From Nitratireductor indicus C115 (GTDB taxonomy: Bacteria > Pseudomonadota > Alphaproteobacteria > Rhizobiales > Rhizobiaceae): a stretch of DNA of 64,000 bases. Under the pieces are notes generated by a model. The model was not told where the DNA came from. It searched no databases and saw only the letters and a program-made list of their open reading frames with translations. Of this stretch, positions 32,729 through 41,532 are shown piece after piece. Position 1 is the first letter of the stretch, and each line of letters opens with the position of its first letter. Made by a program: the position numbers and the translations under genes. The stretch spans positions 186,001 through 250,000 of the forward strand of contig NZ_AMSI01000007.1 in assembly GCF_000300515.1 (NCBI RefSeq). Reading direction: 5' to 3'.

Positions 32729-34080
32729 CGACGGTCATCCTGATTGAGGGAAACGGACATGGAGCCGCCACCATGATCGCCGGAGCGGACGGTATGGGCA
32801 GCGGTGCTGACGCCATGATGGAACGCATTGCGGCGCTGCATCTTCGTCGCCCAAGGCGGCGGCGAAGAGGATCGCTGGATCTCGCCGGCCATTTCACCAG
32901 CCGAGCCGGGCGTACCCCCACCAATGTCGTTGCCGCCGCCGGTCGCCTTCCAGGCGGCCGACTGACCGGCCGCATAGCGCTCGCTAAGCGTGTCGCGGGA
33001 ATGGCTCGTGGCATCCTTCGCCTTGTTGGCAACAAAGCCCGCGCCAGCCCTGGCCACACCGCCGATGCCAGCCGCAGCGCGGCCCACGCTGCCCGCACCC
33101 GAGGTGCTACTCGCAAGCCCATAGGCGGTGCTGGCGCCACCGGCGACGGCAGCGCCGCCTCGCATAGCGCCGCCGATCGCACCTGTGGCCATGCCCATTC
33201 CGGCGCGGGCGCCGACAAAACCGGCCGCACCCAGACCCGCGGCCGCCAGCCCGGTTCCGACGGCCGCACCCGCGCCAAGCTGCGGCGCCCCGGAGACGAG
33301 GCCTGTGGCGATACCGGGCCCGAAGATCGAAAGACCCATCAGCGCCAGTGCGCCAAGCACCAGCGACAGGGCTTCCGAGATCGTCGGCTGATCGGAGAAC
33401 CCGGAGGTGAACTGGCCGAAGAGGCTGGAGCCAATGCCGACGATGACGGCGAGCACCAGGATATTGACGCCGGAGGCAACGATATTGCCAAGCACCTTTT
33501 CGGCGAGGAAGGCGGTCTTCTGGAAGAAGGCGAAGGGGATCAGCACGAAGCCGGCGAGCGTCGTCAGCTTGAACTCGATCAGGGTGACGAATATCTGGAC
33601 GGAGAGGATGAAGAAGGCAACGATGACGATGGCCCAGGCGGTCATCAGCACGAAGATCTGCACGAAGTTCTCGAAGAAGCTCACATAACCCATCAGGTCG
33701 CTGGCTGCCTTCAGGATCGGGTTACCGGCATCGATGCCGACTTGCGCGACACGCCCCGGCTGCAGGAGTTCGGCAGCCGAAAGCGACGATCCGGCCGCCT
33801 TCAGCCCGAGACCGGAAAAGCTTTCGAAGACGATCTTCGCCAGATGATTGAAGTTGCCGATGATGAAGGCGAAGACGCCGATATAGAGTGTCTTTCTCAC
33901 AAGGCGCTGCATGACATTCTCGTCGGCGCCCCAGGCCCAGAAAAGACCGGCCAGCACGATGTCGATGGCGATCAGCGTCGACGACAGAAACGCCACCTCG
34001 CCATGCAGCAGCCCGAAGCCGGAATCGATATAGGCGGTGAAGGTCTCCAGAAAACGATCGATGATGCCGGTGTTGTTCAT
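32725..34080 (-). CDS. trbL: Conjugal transfer protein TrbL (VirB6-like)
   Basis: TrbL is the polytopic inner-membrane channel subunit of the Trb system. From the ATG at 34080 (MNNTGIIDRFLETFTAYID) it has about 451 residues. There are five or six membrane helices in the first 290 residues, then a long Gly/Ala-rich low-complexity tail with many GxGAA repeats. The frame is open to 34182, but the earlier part reads as the end of trbK in another frame. The trbK stop overlaps this start by four bases, which confirms 34080. It appears intact. Confidence 0.93.
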   Translation of the reverse strand: MNNTGIIDRFLETFTAYIDSGFGLLHGEVAFLSSTLIAIDIVLAGLFWAWGADENVMQRLVRKTLYIGVFAFIIGNFNHLAKIVFESFSGLGLKAAGSSLSAAELLQPGRVAQVGIDAGNPILKAASDLMGYVSFFENFVQIFVLMTAWAIVIVAFFILSVQIFVTLIEFKLTTLAGFVLIPFAFFQKTAFLAEKVLGNIVASGVNILVLAVIVGIGSSLFGQFTSGFSDQPTISEALSLVLGALALMGLSIFGPGIATGLVSGAPQLGAGAAVGTGLAAAGLGAAGFVGARAGMGMATGAIGGAMRGGAAVAGGASTAYGLASSTSGAGSVGRAAAGIGGVARAGAGFVANKAKDATSHSRDTLSERYAAGQSAAWKATGGGNDIGGGTPGSAGEMAGEIQRSSSPPPWATKMQRRNAFHHGVSTAAHTVRSGDHGGGSMSVSLNQDDRR

Positions 34081-34394
34081 GGCGCCACCGTGACCTCGGC
34101 GCCGGATGCCGGCGCGGACGGATGCGTGGTCGGCGACACCTGAAGGAAGCGCCGTCGGCTTTCCATCCAGGCCTTCCGGCAACCCGTGTCATTCAGGGCG
34201 TTCGTGCCGAGATCACGGCAATGGCGAAGCTCAGCGCGACCATCGACACCATCGGGGTCGCCGCCCGGATCGGCGGAGCGGAAGACGGGGGCCTCTTCCG
34301 CTCCGCGCGGCCGGCCCACTGCCATGAGCGTCGCGGTCAATCCCGCTCCAACGGCAAGGACGGCAATCATCCGGGCGGCGATCTTCAGGTCCAT
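34077..34394 (-). CDS. trbK: Putative entry-exclusion protein TrbK
   Basis: This protein of 105 residues lies between trbJ and trbL, the usual trbK-alt position. It has one N-terminal membrane helix (MIAVLAVGAGLTATLMAVG) followed by a soluble part with two conserved Cys (HCRDLG and TGCRKAWMESRRRFL). Proteins of this type are thought to block redundant conjugation between cells carrying the same plasmid. It overlaps trbL by four bases and starts 13 bases after the trbJ stop. Confidence 0.85.
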   Translation of the reverse strand: MDLKIAARMIAVLAVGAGLTATLMAVGRPRGAEEAPVFRSADPGGDPDGVDGRAELRHCRDLGTNALNDTGCRKAWMESRRRFLQVSPTTHPSAPASGAEVTVAP

Positions 34395-34406
34395 GGGGCG
34401 TGCTCC

Positions 34407-35147
34407 TCAATCGTGGAACATGCGGACGGACGACGGATTATAGGCAGTGCCCGCCATGAAGCGGCTGAACTGTTCGCGGGCCTGTTCCTGCGCTGCCGCC
34501 TCACGGGCCTTTTCAAGCGCGTCGGCTCGACCTTGTGCTGCCAGCATGGCGGTGAGGTCCGCCATCTGTTTTGCCTGCGCCGCCTGCAGGACGCCGACCG
34601 CCGACTGACTGGCACTGACCAGTTCCGAAGTCTGGGCTTGTGTATCCTCAATCCCGTTGACGGCCGCGGCACCGGTCTTCAACGAATCCTCGAAGGCCGA
34701 CACCGATCGCTGCCAGCGTCCGCGCGCGGCCGTCACCAACTGCTCGCCATTCTTGCCGGCGGCGAAGGTTTCATAGGTCTGGCTGAACTGCTGGTCGATG
34801 GTCTGGACGTCGTAGGCAATCTGTTCGGCCTGATCGAGCAGGCTCTTCATCTGAGAGAAATTGCCCTCGATCTCAGACAACATCGATGTCGGCAGGCTGG
34901 TGAGATTGCGCGCTTGGTTGATCAGCATCTGCGCCTCGTTCTGCAGCGAGGTGACCTGGTTGTTGATCTGTTCAAGCGAACGCGCCGCGGTCAGAAGATT
35001 CTGGGTGTAGTTGGTCGGGTCGAAAACGATGAAGGCGAAGGCCGGCTTCGGCGCCAGGGTGACGCCGAACGGAAGAATCACGGCTGCGCCAAGCGCAACG
35101 GCAAGCGCGCGGCCCGCTGGTGTGTAAACGGGCGCGGAACGGATCAT
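34407..35147 (-). CDS. trbJ: Conjugal transfer protein TrbJ (VirB5-like)
   Basis: TrbJ is a periplasmic, pilus-associated protein. The product has 246 residues: a signal peptide (about 1-37, likely cut after PKPAFA) and a largely helical coiled body rich in Gln and Ala (SLEQINNQVTSLQNEAQMLINQARNL), typical of the VirB5/TrbJ family. Its ATG overlaps the trbE stop by four bases. It appears intact. Confidence 0.93.
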   Translation of the reverse strand: MIRSAPVYTPAGRALAVALGAAVILPFGVTLAPKPAFAFIVFDPTNYTQNLLTAARSLEQINNQVTSLQNEAQMLINQARNLTSLPTSMLSEIEGNFSQMKSLLDQAEQIAYDVQTIDQQFSQTYETFAAGKNGEQLVTAARGRWQRSVSAFEDSLKTGAAAVNGIEDTQAQTSELVSASQSAVGVLQAAQAKQMADLTAMLAAQGRADALEKAREAAAQEQAREQFSRFMAGTAYNPSSVRMFHD

Positions 35148-37660
35148 GGCATGATCTCCTCGTCGGATGATGGGGAAAAGGTGGGAGCATCGCCGGCCTC
35201 ACCGTCCGCCGACGGAACGATGTTGGTAAGGACGGGAACAAGATCGGCGGCCCAGCCGAGACCGCGAGCCGTCAGCCAGGCCTCCAGGAAGCGCGGCTGC
35301 TCACCGGCTTCGATCAGCTCGTTCATCGCCGCATGCGCCGCCTTGTCAGATGCTCCACAGAGCGAAAGCGCGACATCCCCGAGGCCCAGTTCGAACAGGC
35401 GATTGCCGCGCCGGGACTGGCAGTAATAATCCCGCTTCGGCGTGGCCCGCGCGACGATCTCGATCTGACGGTCGTTCAATCCGAACTGCCGGTAAACGCC
35501 GGCAATCTGCGGTTCGATGGCGCGCTCATTGGCCAGGAAGATGCGGGTCGGGCAGCTTTCCACCAGCACCGGCGCGATCGGCGAGGCTTCGATGTCGGCA
35601 AGCGACTGGGAGGAGAAGACGACGCTGACATTCTTCTTGCGCAGCGTCTTCAGCCATTCCTTGATCTTTGCGGCAAAGCCGCCATCGTCCAACGCCCGCC
35701 AACCCTCGTCAATGATGAGGAGCGTGGGCCGCCCGTCAAAGCGGGCCTCAATGCGGTGGAAGAGATAGGACAGCACGGCGGGCGCGGCCCCCGTTCCGAT
35801 CAGGCCCTCGGTCTCGAAGGCCTGGACGGAGGCATCGCCCAACCATTCCATTTCCGCGTCGAGCAGACCGGCATGGGCACCGCCGATGCAATAGGGCTTG
35901 AGCGCCTGTTTCAGGCGGGTCGACTGCAGAAGCACGGTCAGGCCGGTAATGGTGCGTTCGCTGACCGGCGCGGACGCCAAGGATGTCAGGGACGTCCAGA
36001 GATGCTCCTTGACCTCGGGCGTGATCGCGACGCCCTCACGGACCAGAATATCGACCAGCCAGTCCGCGGCCCAGGCGCGCTCCAGCGTGTCGTGAATGCC
36101 GGCGAGCGGCTGCAATGCCACCATGTCGAGAACGGATATGGATTCCGAGATCGCACCACCCAGATCCTGCCAGTCGCCGCCCATGGCAAGGGTTGCCGCT
36201 CGGATCGAGCCGCCGAAATCGAAGGCAAACACTTGAGCGCGATCATAGCGGCGGAACTGCAACGCCATCAGTGCAAGGAGCACTGATTTCCCCGCCCCCG
36301 TCGGACCAACCACCATCGTATGCCCGACATCGCCGACATGGAGTGCGAAGCGGAACGGGGTCGCGCCTTCGGTCCGCGCATAGAAGAGCGGTGGGGCATC
36401 GAGATGCACGTCCCGCTCCGGCCCCGCCCAGACCGCCGAGATCGGGATCATATGGGCAAGGTTCAGGGTCGAGATCGGCGGCTGGCGGACATTGGCATAG
36501 ACGTGCCCGGGCAGACTGCCGAGCCAGGCCTCGATCGCGTTGACGGTCTCGGCAATGCAGGTGAAGTCGCGGGACTGGATGACCTTCTCGACAAGCCGCA
36601 GCTTTTCTTCGGCGATCCGTGGATCGGCGTCCCAGACGGTGACGGTGGCGGTGACATAGGCCTGACCGATCTCATCGGAGCCGAGATCCTGGAGTGCGGC
36701 ATCCGCATCGGCCGCCTTGTTGGCAGCATCGGTGTCTGTCAGCACCGATTGTTCGTTGGTCAATACCTCCTTCAGGATCGCAGCGATCGACTTGCGCTTG
36801 GCAAACCATTGCCGGCGGATTTTGGTGACGAGGCGCGTTGCGTCCGTCTTGTCGAGCATGATTGCTCGGGTCGACCAGCGATAGGAGAAGGCAAGGCGGT
36901 TCAGATCGTCGAGAATGCCCGGAAAGGTGATGGTCGGAAAGCCGATCACAGTCAACGTACGCAGATGCTTCTCGCCAAGGCGCGGCTCGAGACCGCCGGT
37001 CAGCGGCTCGACGGCCAGCAACGCATCGAGATGCATCGGGGTTTCCGGAACCTGGACACGCTGGCGCGTGGTTGAGACGGTCGAGTGCAGATAGGTGAGT
37101 GTTTCCGCGTCATCGAACCAGTCGGCCTCCGGGACAAAGCCTTCGAAGAGGTGCAGCACCCGGTCGGTGCGATCGACGAAGCTCTTGAGGAATTCCCATG
37201 GATTGACGCCGAATTGTTCGCGGCCCTCATAGAGCCAGCCTTCCAGGCGCGAGGCCTCTTCGGCCGGCGGCAACCAGACGAAGTTCAGGAAATAGCTACT
37301 CTCGAAGAGGGACGCGTTCGCGTCGCCCTCCCCCTCGAACTGTTCGCGGCGTTCGATATCGATCAGCGCGGATGCGGGATCGGCGAACAGGCTTTGGGGA
37401 TAATGGCTGGCGGGATTGCGCTGCGCCTCGACGAAGACCGCCCAGCCGGAGCCGAGACGCCGTAGCGCATTGTTGAGGCGTGCAGTGACGGCGACGAGTT
37501 CGGCCGGCGTGGCGCTGTCGAGGTCCGGCCCACGAAACCGCGCTGTGCGCTGGAACGAGCCGTCCTTGTTGAGGACGACGCCCGGAGCAATCAGGGCTGC
37601 CCAGGGCAGGAAATCGGCAAGGCTTTCATTTCTCCAGCGGTATTCTGTGAGGTTCAGCAT
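35144..37660 (-). CDS. trbE: Conjugal transfer ATPase TrbE (VirB4-like)
   Basis: TrbE is the large cytoplasmic ATPase that powers pilus assembly and DNA transfer. It has 838 residues, full length for the family. The N-terminal VirB4/CagE domain starts LTEYRWRNESLADFLPWAALIAPGVVLNKDGSFQRTARFRGPD. The ATPase domain has Walker A VVGPTGAGKSVLLAL (about 455) and Walker B PTLLIIDEGWRALDDGGF (about 645), with SSQSLADIEASPIAPVLVESCPTRIFLAN following. It is the first intact gene of the operon; what precedes it is only the last 26 codons of trbD, so its native promoter is probably lost. Confidence 0.95.
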   Translation of the reverse strand: MLNLTEYRWRNESLADFLPWAALIAPGVVLNKDGSFQRTARFRGPDLDSATPAELVAVTARLNNALRRLGSGWAVFVEAQRNPASHYPQSLFADPASALIDIERREQFEGEGDANASLFESSYFLNFVWLPPAEEASRLEGWLYEGREQFGVNPWEFLKSFVDRTDRVLHLFEGFVPEADWFDDAETLTYLHSTVSTTRQRVQVPETPMHLDALLAVEPLTGGLEPRLGEKHLRTLTVIGFPTITFPGILDDLNRLAFSYRWSTRAIMLDKTDATRLVTKIRRQWFAKRKSIAAILKEVLTNEQSVLTDTDAANKAADADAALQDLGSDEIGQAYVTATVTVWDADPRIAEEKLRLVEKVIQSRDFTCIAETVNAIEAWLGSLPGHVYANVRQPPISTLNLAHMIPISAVWAGPERDVHLDAPPLFYARTEGATPFRFALHVGDVGHTMVVGPTGAGKSVLLALMALQFRRYDRAQVFAFDFGGSIRAATLAMGGDWQDLGGAISESISVLDMVALQPLAGIHDTLERAWAADWLVDILVREGVAITPEVKEHLWTSLTSLASAPVSERTITGLTVLLQSTRLKQALKPYCIGGAHAGLLDAEMEWLGDASVQAFETEGLIGTGAAPAVLSYLFHRIEARFDGRPTLLIIDEGWRALDDGGFAAKIKEWLKTLRKKNVSVVFSSQSLADIEASPIAPVLVESCPTRIFLANERAIEPQIAGVYRQFGLNDRQIEIVARATPKRDYYCQSRRGNRLFELGLGDVALSLCGASDKAAHAAMNELIEAGEQPRFLEAWLTARGLGWAADLVPVLTNIVPSADGEAGDAPTFSPSSDEEIMP

Positions 37661-37669
37661 GGTCAGACC

Positions 37670-37750
37670 TCACACGCCCATATGCGCCGGATAGCGCAGG
37701 TGCCGGCGGCCCACGTCGATGAACTGTGCGTCGCGCCTGGCCGCCCAGAA
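37670..37750 (-). pseudogene. trbD: C-terminal remnant of trbD
   Basis: Just before trbE on the minus strand, 26 codons read FWAARRDAQFIDVGRR and end YPAHMGV with a stop at 37670-37672. This is the typical end of TrbD (VirB3-like), which normally precedes trbE. The rest of trbD, and trbC and trbB, are absent. At about 37750 the sequence changes to the 5' part of an MFS gene. Confidence 0.7.
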
Positions 37751-37878
37751 GATGTTGCATCGACGTGATATTGGCGGGCGATGTCAACACCAAGGGGGAT
37801 TGTGAGATAAAGCTCTCCCGTAGCCAAGACAGCGCAACCCATCATCAGGAGAACAAACACGATAGAACGAATATTCAT
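37747..37878 (-). pseudogene. N-terminal fragment of an MFS transporter
   Basis: About 44 codons from the ATG at 37878 read as the first helix and loop of a major-facilitator permease: MNIRSIVFVLLMMGCAVLA, then ELYLTIPLGVDIARQYHVDA, where such proteins continue with an AG-rich second helix. GAGGA precedes the start. The frame then runs on through the trbD remnant and ends at 37663. A TGCACT palindrome lies 40 bases upstream, so the gene belonged to the regulon of the neighbouring TetR. The rest of the transporter is missing from the window. Confidence 0.6.
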
Positions 37879-37917
37879 GATCAATCCTCAAACGCGAACA
37901 CCTCCCTTCCCAAGATA

Positions 37918-37938
37918 TGCACTGCATAGTGCAGTGCA
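37918..37938. promoter_or_regulatory. Palindromic operator, TGCACTGCA-N3-TGCAGTGCA (site A)
   Basis: A perfect 9+3+9 palindrome sits 40 bases upstream of the truncated MFS start. Copies of the same sequence are found at 42388-42408, 42413-42433 and 44144-44164, each upstream of a different transcript in this cluster. The length and symmetry fit a TetR dimer pair. Confidence 0.75.
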
Positions 37939-38090
37939 GTCAACACAAAAGCGACAACTCTCCCTTTGGCGGTTTCGTTCACATTGTGGGGCCGAAGATT
38001 GATCCAGAAGTGAGACGGACGGTCTACCTGAGACGTTGCTCCGACGTTCGACGTCTGAACGAAGCGCGTGGTTTTGTCAGTTGAGGCAAC

Positions 38091-38114
38091 TTGCACGCTT
38101 GAGTGCAATGCACT
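38091..38114. promoter_or_regulatory. Operator in front of TetR-1 (site B)
   Basis: Two overlapping palindromes share the TGCACT half-site: TTGCAC-N6-GTGCAA (38091-38108) and AGTGCA-A-TGCACT (38102-38114). They end 30 bases before the tetR start. The arrangement differs from sites A and C but uses the same half-site, which suggests autoregulation by TetR-1. Confidence 0.65.
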
Positions 38115-38144
38115 AGGTAATTATGGCGCTCAATCCTACATTTT

Positions 38145-38837
38145 ATGGGATCAATCGAATTGATGAAAAGCATTGCTGTTTCGACGGCGACGAACAAATC
38201 GCCAATGAGGTCCAGGGACCAGGGACCCTCCAAACGTGAAGCGATTCTGGATGCAGCGACGCGGATATTCCTCACTCATGGCTATGAGGGAGCCAGCATG
38301 GATCTTGTCGCGCAAGAGTCGGGCGCAGCGCGCCGCACCGTCTATAATCAGTTCGAAAGCAAGGAGGTCCTTTTCAACGCCGCGGTGGAGCGGGTATGGC
38401 GGGATATGCCCGTTGTGAGCATCATGTCCGATGAAGCCGCCCTCGAGGATCCAGCTCTTGGCCTCAGAAAAGTGGGGCTGCTGATCGCGGATTTCTGGAC
38501 TCCAGATCAAGCGGTGGCTTTTGTACGCATGGTCATCAGCGAGAGCAATCGCTTCCCGGACCTCGCTGAAAATTTTGTACGACTTGGGAAGATGCCGGCA
38601 CTTCGGGCCTTGATCGACTATATCAGCGCGATGAACGGCCAAGGGATCATCAATGTCCAAGATCCCGATCTCGCCGCCCGGCAGTTCGTGGGACTCGTCA
38701 ATGAACCGCTGCTTTGGTACCGTGTGATCGGTGTCGGTGGCGCACCCTCGAAGGACCGACGCCAGCAGGTCGTCGAAGAGGCTGTTGCCACGTTCCTCGC
38801 ACGTTACAGTGCGAAAGGAACCGCCGCCGCATCATGA
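38145..38837 (+). CDS. TetR-family regulator (TetR-1), probable controller of TGCACT sites
   Basis: This TetR-type protein has 230 residues. The helix-turn-helix is at about 28-75 (KREAILDAATRIFLTHGYEGASMDLVAQESGAARRTVYNQFESKEVLF), followed by a TetR_C-type ligand domain with the AcrR-like pattern FVRMVISESNRFPDLAENFV. The ATG at 38145 is chosen; an ATG at 38163 is possible. Operators of one family lie before its own gene, the truncated MFS gene, the ABC transporter operon and the aldehyde dehydrogenase, so this is the best candidate for their regulator. It converges on the VOC gene across about 45 bases. Confidence 0.88.
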   Translation: MGSIELMKSIAVSTATNKSPMRSRDQGPSKREAILDAATRIFLTHGYEGASMDLVAQESGAARRTVYNQFESKEVLFNAAVERVWRDMPVVSIMSDEAALEDPALGLRKVGLLIADFWTPDQAVAFVRMVISESNRFPDLAENFVRLGKMPALRALIDYISAMNGQGIINVQDPDLAARQFVGLVNEPLLWYRVIGVGGAPSKDRRQQVVEEAVATFLARYSAKGTAAAS

Positions 38838-38881
38838 TCCATGGCGGCGGCGCGTTGGAAGATCGATTGACCTTTGCCTGG

Positions 38882-39562
38882 CTAGAGTTTTCCCGTTGTT
38901 CCCGGCATCACGGGACGACGAATGATGGCCTCACCACTGTCAGTGCGAATGCCCATTGCATGGAGCCCCGGCTTGCCACCGTTGAACCGTAAGCCGAGCC
39001 GAGCGGCATCCATGCCAAGATAATCGCTCATTTCCGCAGCGCTACCTCCGAGTTCCATCCAGGCAATGCCGCGGGCGATCGTGGTTCCATATTGCGGCTG
39101 AAGCCGACCTGCGTGCTCTGATCTGTCTTCAATGTAGAAAAAATTGGGCAGGCCCGCTTTCCAGGCACGGGATGTGTCAGGCGTGCGCGCCGAGTAACCC
39201 ATCGATCCGTCCGCCCGCATGCGCATCGTTCCCTCGAAAACGTCGCTTCCCAGGCGTCGAGCGATTGCGTCCAATTCCGCCCGAGAGTCGACGCGGGCGC
39301 ACCAACCTATAAAACAATCGCCGTCCCGGGTCGCCTCGTGGAAAAATTTGGCGACTGGATGTCCCGCCTCAACGGCGTGGGCATCGATCACCCCTTCCAC
39401 CTCGATATAGGTATCACCGCCGGTGGGTAAGATCCGGTTGGCAAGCCGGTACTCAGGAAACCATCCTCCCTCGGCATTGCCCAATCCGGTTTCCTGAGTC
39501 AGACGGTGAGTCGACTCCCAGAAGTTCCGCGCGCCCAGGCAAATATGGTCGATCTCGATCAT
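38882..39562 (-). CDS. VOC-family (glyoxalase-like) protein
   Basis: This vicinal-oxygen-chelate fold protein has 226 residues and resembles the Glyoxalase_3-like group. It begins IEIDHICLGARNFWESTHRLTQETGL, with a metal-ligand-type His in the first strand, and has GDTYIEVEGVIDAHAVEAG with a Glu ligand candidate. VOC enzymes include extradiol dioxygenases, isomerases and glyoxalases; the reaction here cannot be read. It is the last gene of the minus-strand set permease-binding-protein-VOC, starting 27 bases after the binding-protein stop. It probably acts on the imported compound or its product. Confidence 0.8.
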   Translation of the reverse strand: MIEIDHICLGARNFWESTHRLTQETGLGNAEGGWFPEYRLANRILPTGGDTYIEVEGVIDAHAVEAGHPVAKFFHEATRDGDCFIGWCARVDSRAELDAIARRLGSDVFEGTMRMRADGSMGYSARTPDTSRAWKAGLPNFFYIEDRSEHAGRLQPQYGTTIARGIAWMELGGSAAEMSDYLGMDAARLGLRFNGGKPGLHAMGIRTDSGEAIIRRPVMPGTTGKL

Positions 39563-39588
39563 CGAATATGCTCCTCGTCGTAAATTTA

Positions 39589-40665
39589 TCAGTAGCCTTC
39601 ACACTTCGTCGCTTGGGCGACGACGTCATCTTTGGAAAAGTCATTGATTCGACTGTAGAACGCTGGATCGTCCGAGACGAACCGCGCAGGATCGACGGGG
39701 GTCTCGATCAGGCCGTTCTTGTGAAGGAACTCCTGAAGCTCCCCAAGTCCAGCTACGGCCGGTTTTCCATGAAGTTTCCCGCCTGAGGCCTCGAAAGGCA
39801 GACGTCGCTCTTCAAGCATGCTCTTGAGGATTTCGGTGTCTTGCGCAAGGGTCGTGCTCCGGTCAGGGGCCCAGTTCTTACGGTATATTTTCGCGACGCA
39901 TTCGGGGTTCGCCTCGGCAAAGACCTGTGCCATTGCCACGCCGCGCGCGAGCGTCTCGACCATTTTCGCATCAGTCTTGAGGGCGTCCTTTGTCGCGACA
40001 AAGCCGTAGTCCGGAAAGCGCAACCATGCGTCGTCGTAGATAAAGTTCACTTTGCCGCCCAGCGCCTGGTAGGTGGCGATTTCCGGCGTGAAAGTCAGAC
40101 TCGCGTCAACTCTACCGGACCGCAACATCTCCTGGGCCTGAGCACCCATGCCGATGACGATCTTCTGTACGTCGCGATTGGGATCCATTCCGTTTTTGGC
40201 AAGCAACGAATCGAGATACATGGAGCCACCCGACCCGCCGACCGCCAGGCCGACTTTCTTTCCTTTGAGGTCTTGCGGCTTCGTGATGCCGCTCGACTTT
40301 TCCGTGATGACCCTCCAGAGACTATTCGTCATCACGGCTGCCATGCGAATGTCAGAAAGTCCTTTTGCATCGACAACCATCCAAGGTGTCGTGTTCATCA
40401 TTCCAACGCTCGCGCTTTTGCCAATGATTCCTTGGACCGCAGCGCTGGAGCCGGGCATGTATTGCACCTGCACGTCATATCCGGCGTCGCGCCACCAGCC
40501 CATTGCAAGTGGCACATACAGTTCATAGACCGCCTGAATCATCAGCGGGTTGCCGATAACGAATGGCACCGTGCGGGGCTTTTCGGCAGCCCCGGCTTCA
40601 CTGCCGATTGCGAAAAGGACGGCGGTTGTAAGAAGTAGTCCTGCTAGATGACGTTTGGCGAGCAT
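39589..40665 (-). CDS. ABC transporter substrate-binding protein, NMT1/SsuA type
   Basis: This periplasmic binding protein of about 358 residues belongs to the nitrate/sulfonate/taurine/thiamine-precursor (NMT1-like) group. It has an N-terminal signal (MLAKRHLAGLLLTTAVLFAIGSEAGA, cut near 26) and a PBP type 2 body with YELYVPLAMGWWRDAGYDVQV and LKGKKVGLAVGGSGGSMYLDSLL. GGGGGA sits six bases before the ATG at 40665, so this start is preferred over 40671. It lies 30 bases from the permease gene upstream. The ligand is unknown; this family commonly takes up organosulfonates and aromatic acids. Confidence 0.9.
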   Translation of the reverse strand: MLAKRHLAGLLLTTAVLFAIGSEAGAAEKPRTVPFVIGNPLMIQAVYELYVPLAMGWWRDAGYDVQVQYMPGSSAAVQGIIGKSASVGMMNTTPWMVVDAKGLSDIRMAAVMTNSLWRVITEKSSGITKPQDLKGKKVGLAVGGSGGSMYLDSLLAKNGMDPNRDVQKIVIGMGAQAQEMLRSGRVDASLTFTPEIATYQALGGKVNFIYDDAWLRFPDYGFVATKDALKTDAKMVETLARGVAMAQVFAEANPECVAKIYRKNWAPDRSTTLAQDTEILKSMLEERRLPFEASGGKLHGKPAVAGLGELQEFLHKNGLIETPVDPARFVSDDPAFYSRINDFSKDDVVAQATKCEGY

Positions 40666-40701
40666 TGTCATTCCCCCGAGTTGTGTTGAAGATGGATTTA
40701 A

Positions 40702-41532
40702 TCAACGGCGCAGATCGTTCGCCCAGAAGACGATTTTCCGGCCCAAAAGCTGCACGGTAGCGCTGAGGATGGCTGCGATAACAGTGAGGCACAGCACCCC
40801 TGCGAAAACGCCTGCCGTGTCCATTGCAAATCCCGCACGGACGATAAGCGAGCCAAGGCCTTCTTGCGCCCCAACGAATTCGGCGACCACCGCACCAATG
40901 ACACTGAGCGTGACCCCAACATTCAGACCCGCCACAACGAAACTGCCGGAATTGGGTAGGGTCAGATATCGAAATCGCTGCCAGCGTGTCGCGTTATAGA
41001 TCATGAACAACTCGCGTTGTTCATGGGCGACCGAGCGCAGACCCGCCACCGTATTGATGAAGACCGGGAAGAACGTGATCAGGCCGACGATGAGGACCTT
41101 TGAGGAAAGGCCATAGCCAAACCAGACGACAAAAAGTGGGGCTATCGCCACCTTGGGAATGGCCTGGAGGGCGACAACATATGGCGATAGAATCCGCTCC
41201 ACAGCCCGCCATTCCGCGACAGGCACCGCAAGGGCAAATCCGAGGGCGGAACCAACGACAAAGCCGATCAGCACCTCCTGCAACGTGATGAAAGTATTGG
41301 GAAGGAGATAGCCTTGCACAGCGCCTTGATAAAGGGATACAGCAATCTGGCTTGGGCGAGGAAGTAGAGCTGGGCTCACCCCCGTTGCTGGAATGAGAAT
41401 CCATTCCCATACAGCAAGGAACAGGATGAACAGTGCAATGGCCAGCATCGTGACGCGGTCGAAGCCGCTCGATAATCTCCGGTTGCGCTTGGTTTTAGCT
41501 GGCCGCATAGCCATGGATACTTGATCAGTCAC
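40702..41532 (-). CDS. ABC transporter permease, SsuC/TauC type
   Basis: This inner-membrane permease has 276 residues and six helices. The BPD_transp_1 domain contains the EAA loop (about 190-210: LRSVAHEQRELFMIYNATRWQRFRYLTLPNS). The N-terminal segment has a helix at VTMLAIALFILFLAVWEWILIP. It overlaps the ATPase gene by four bases and precedes the binding-protein gene, forming one NMT1-type importer. Confidence 0.92.
   Translation of the reverse strand: MTDQVSMAMRPAKTKRNRRLSSGFDRVTMLAIALFILFLAVWEWILIPATGVSPALLPRPSQIAVSLYQGAVQGYLLPNTFITLQEVLIGFVVGSALGFALAVPVAEWRAVERILSPYVVALQAIPKVAIAPLFVVWFGYGLSSKVLIVGLITFFPVFINTVAGLRSVAHEQRELFMIYNATRWQRFRYLTLPNSGSFVVAGLNVGVTLSVIGAVVAEFVGAQEGLGSLIVRAGFAMDTAGVFAGVLCLTVIAAILSATVQLLGRKIVFWANDLRR

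Noticed and set aside
34122-35426. 434-codon plus-strand frame opposite trbJ/trbE
   Set aside because: Antisense shadow: the minus strand encodes TrbK, TrbJ and TrbE with ATGA couplings.
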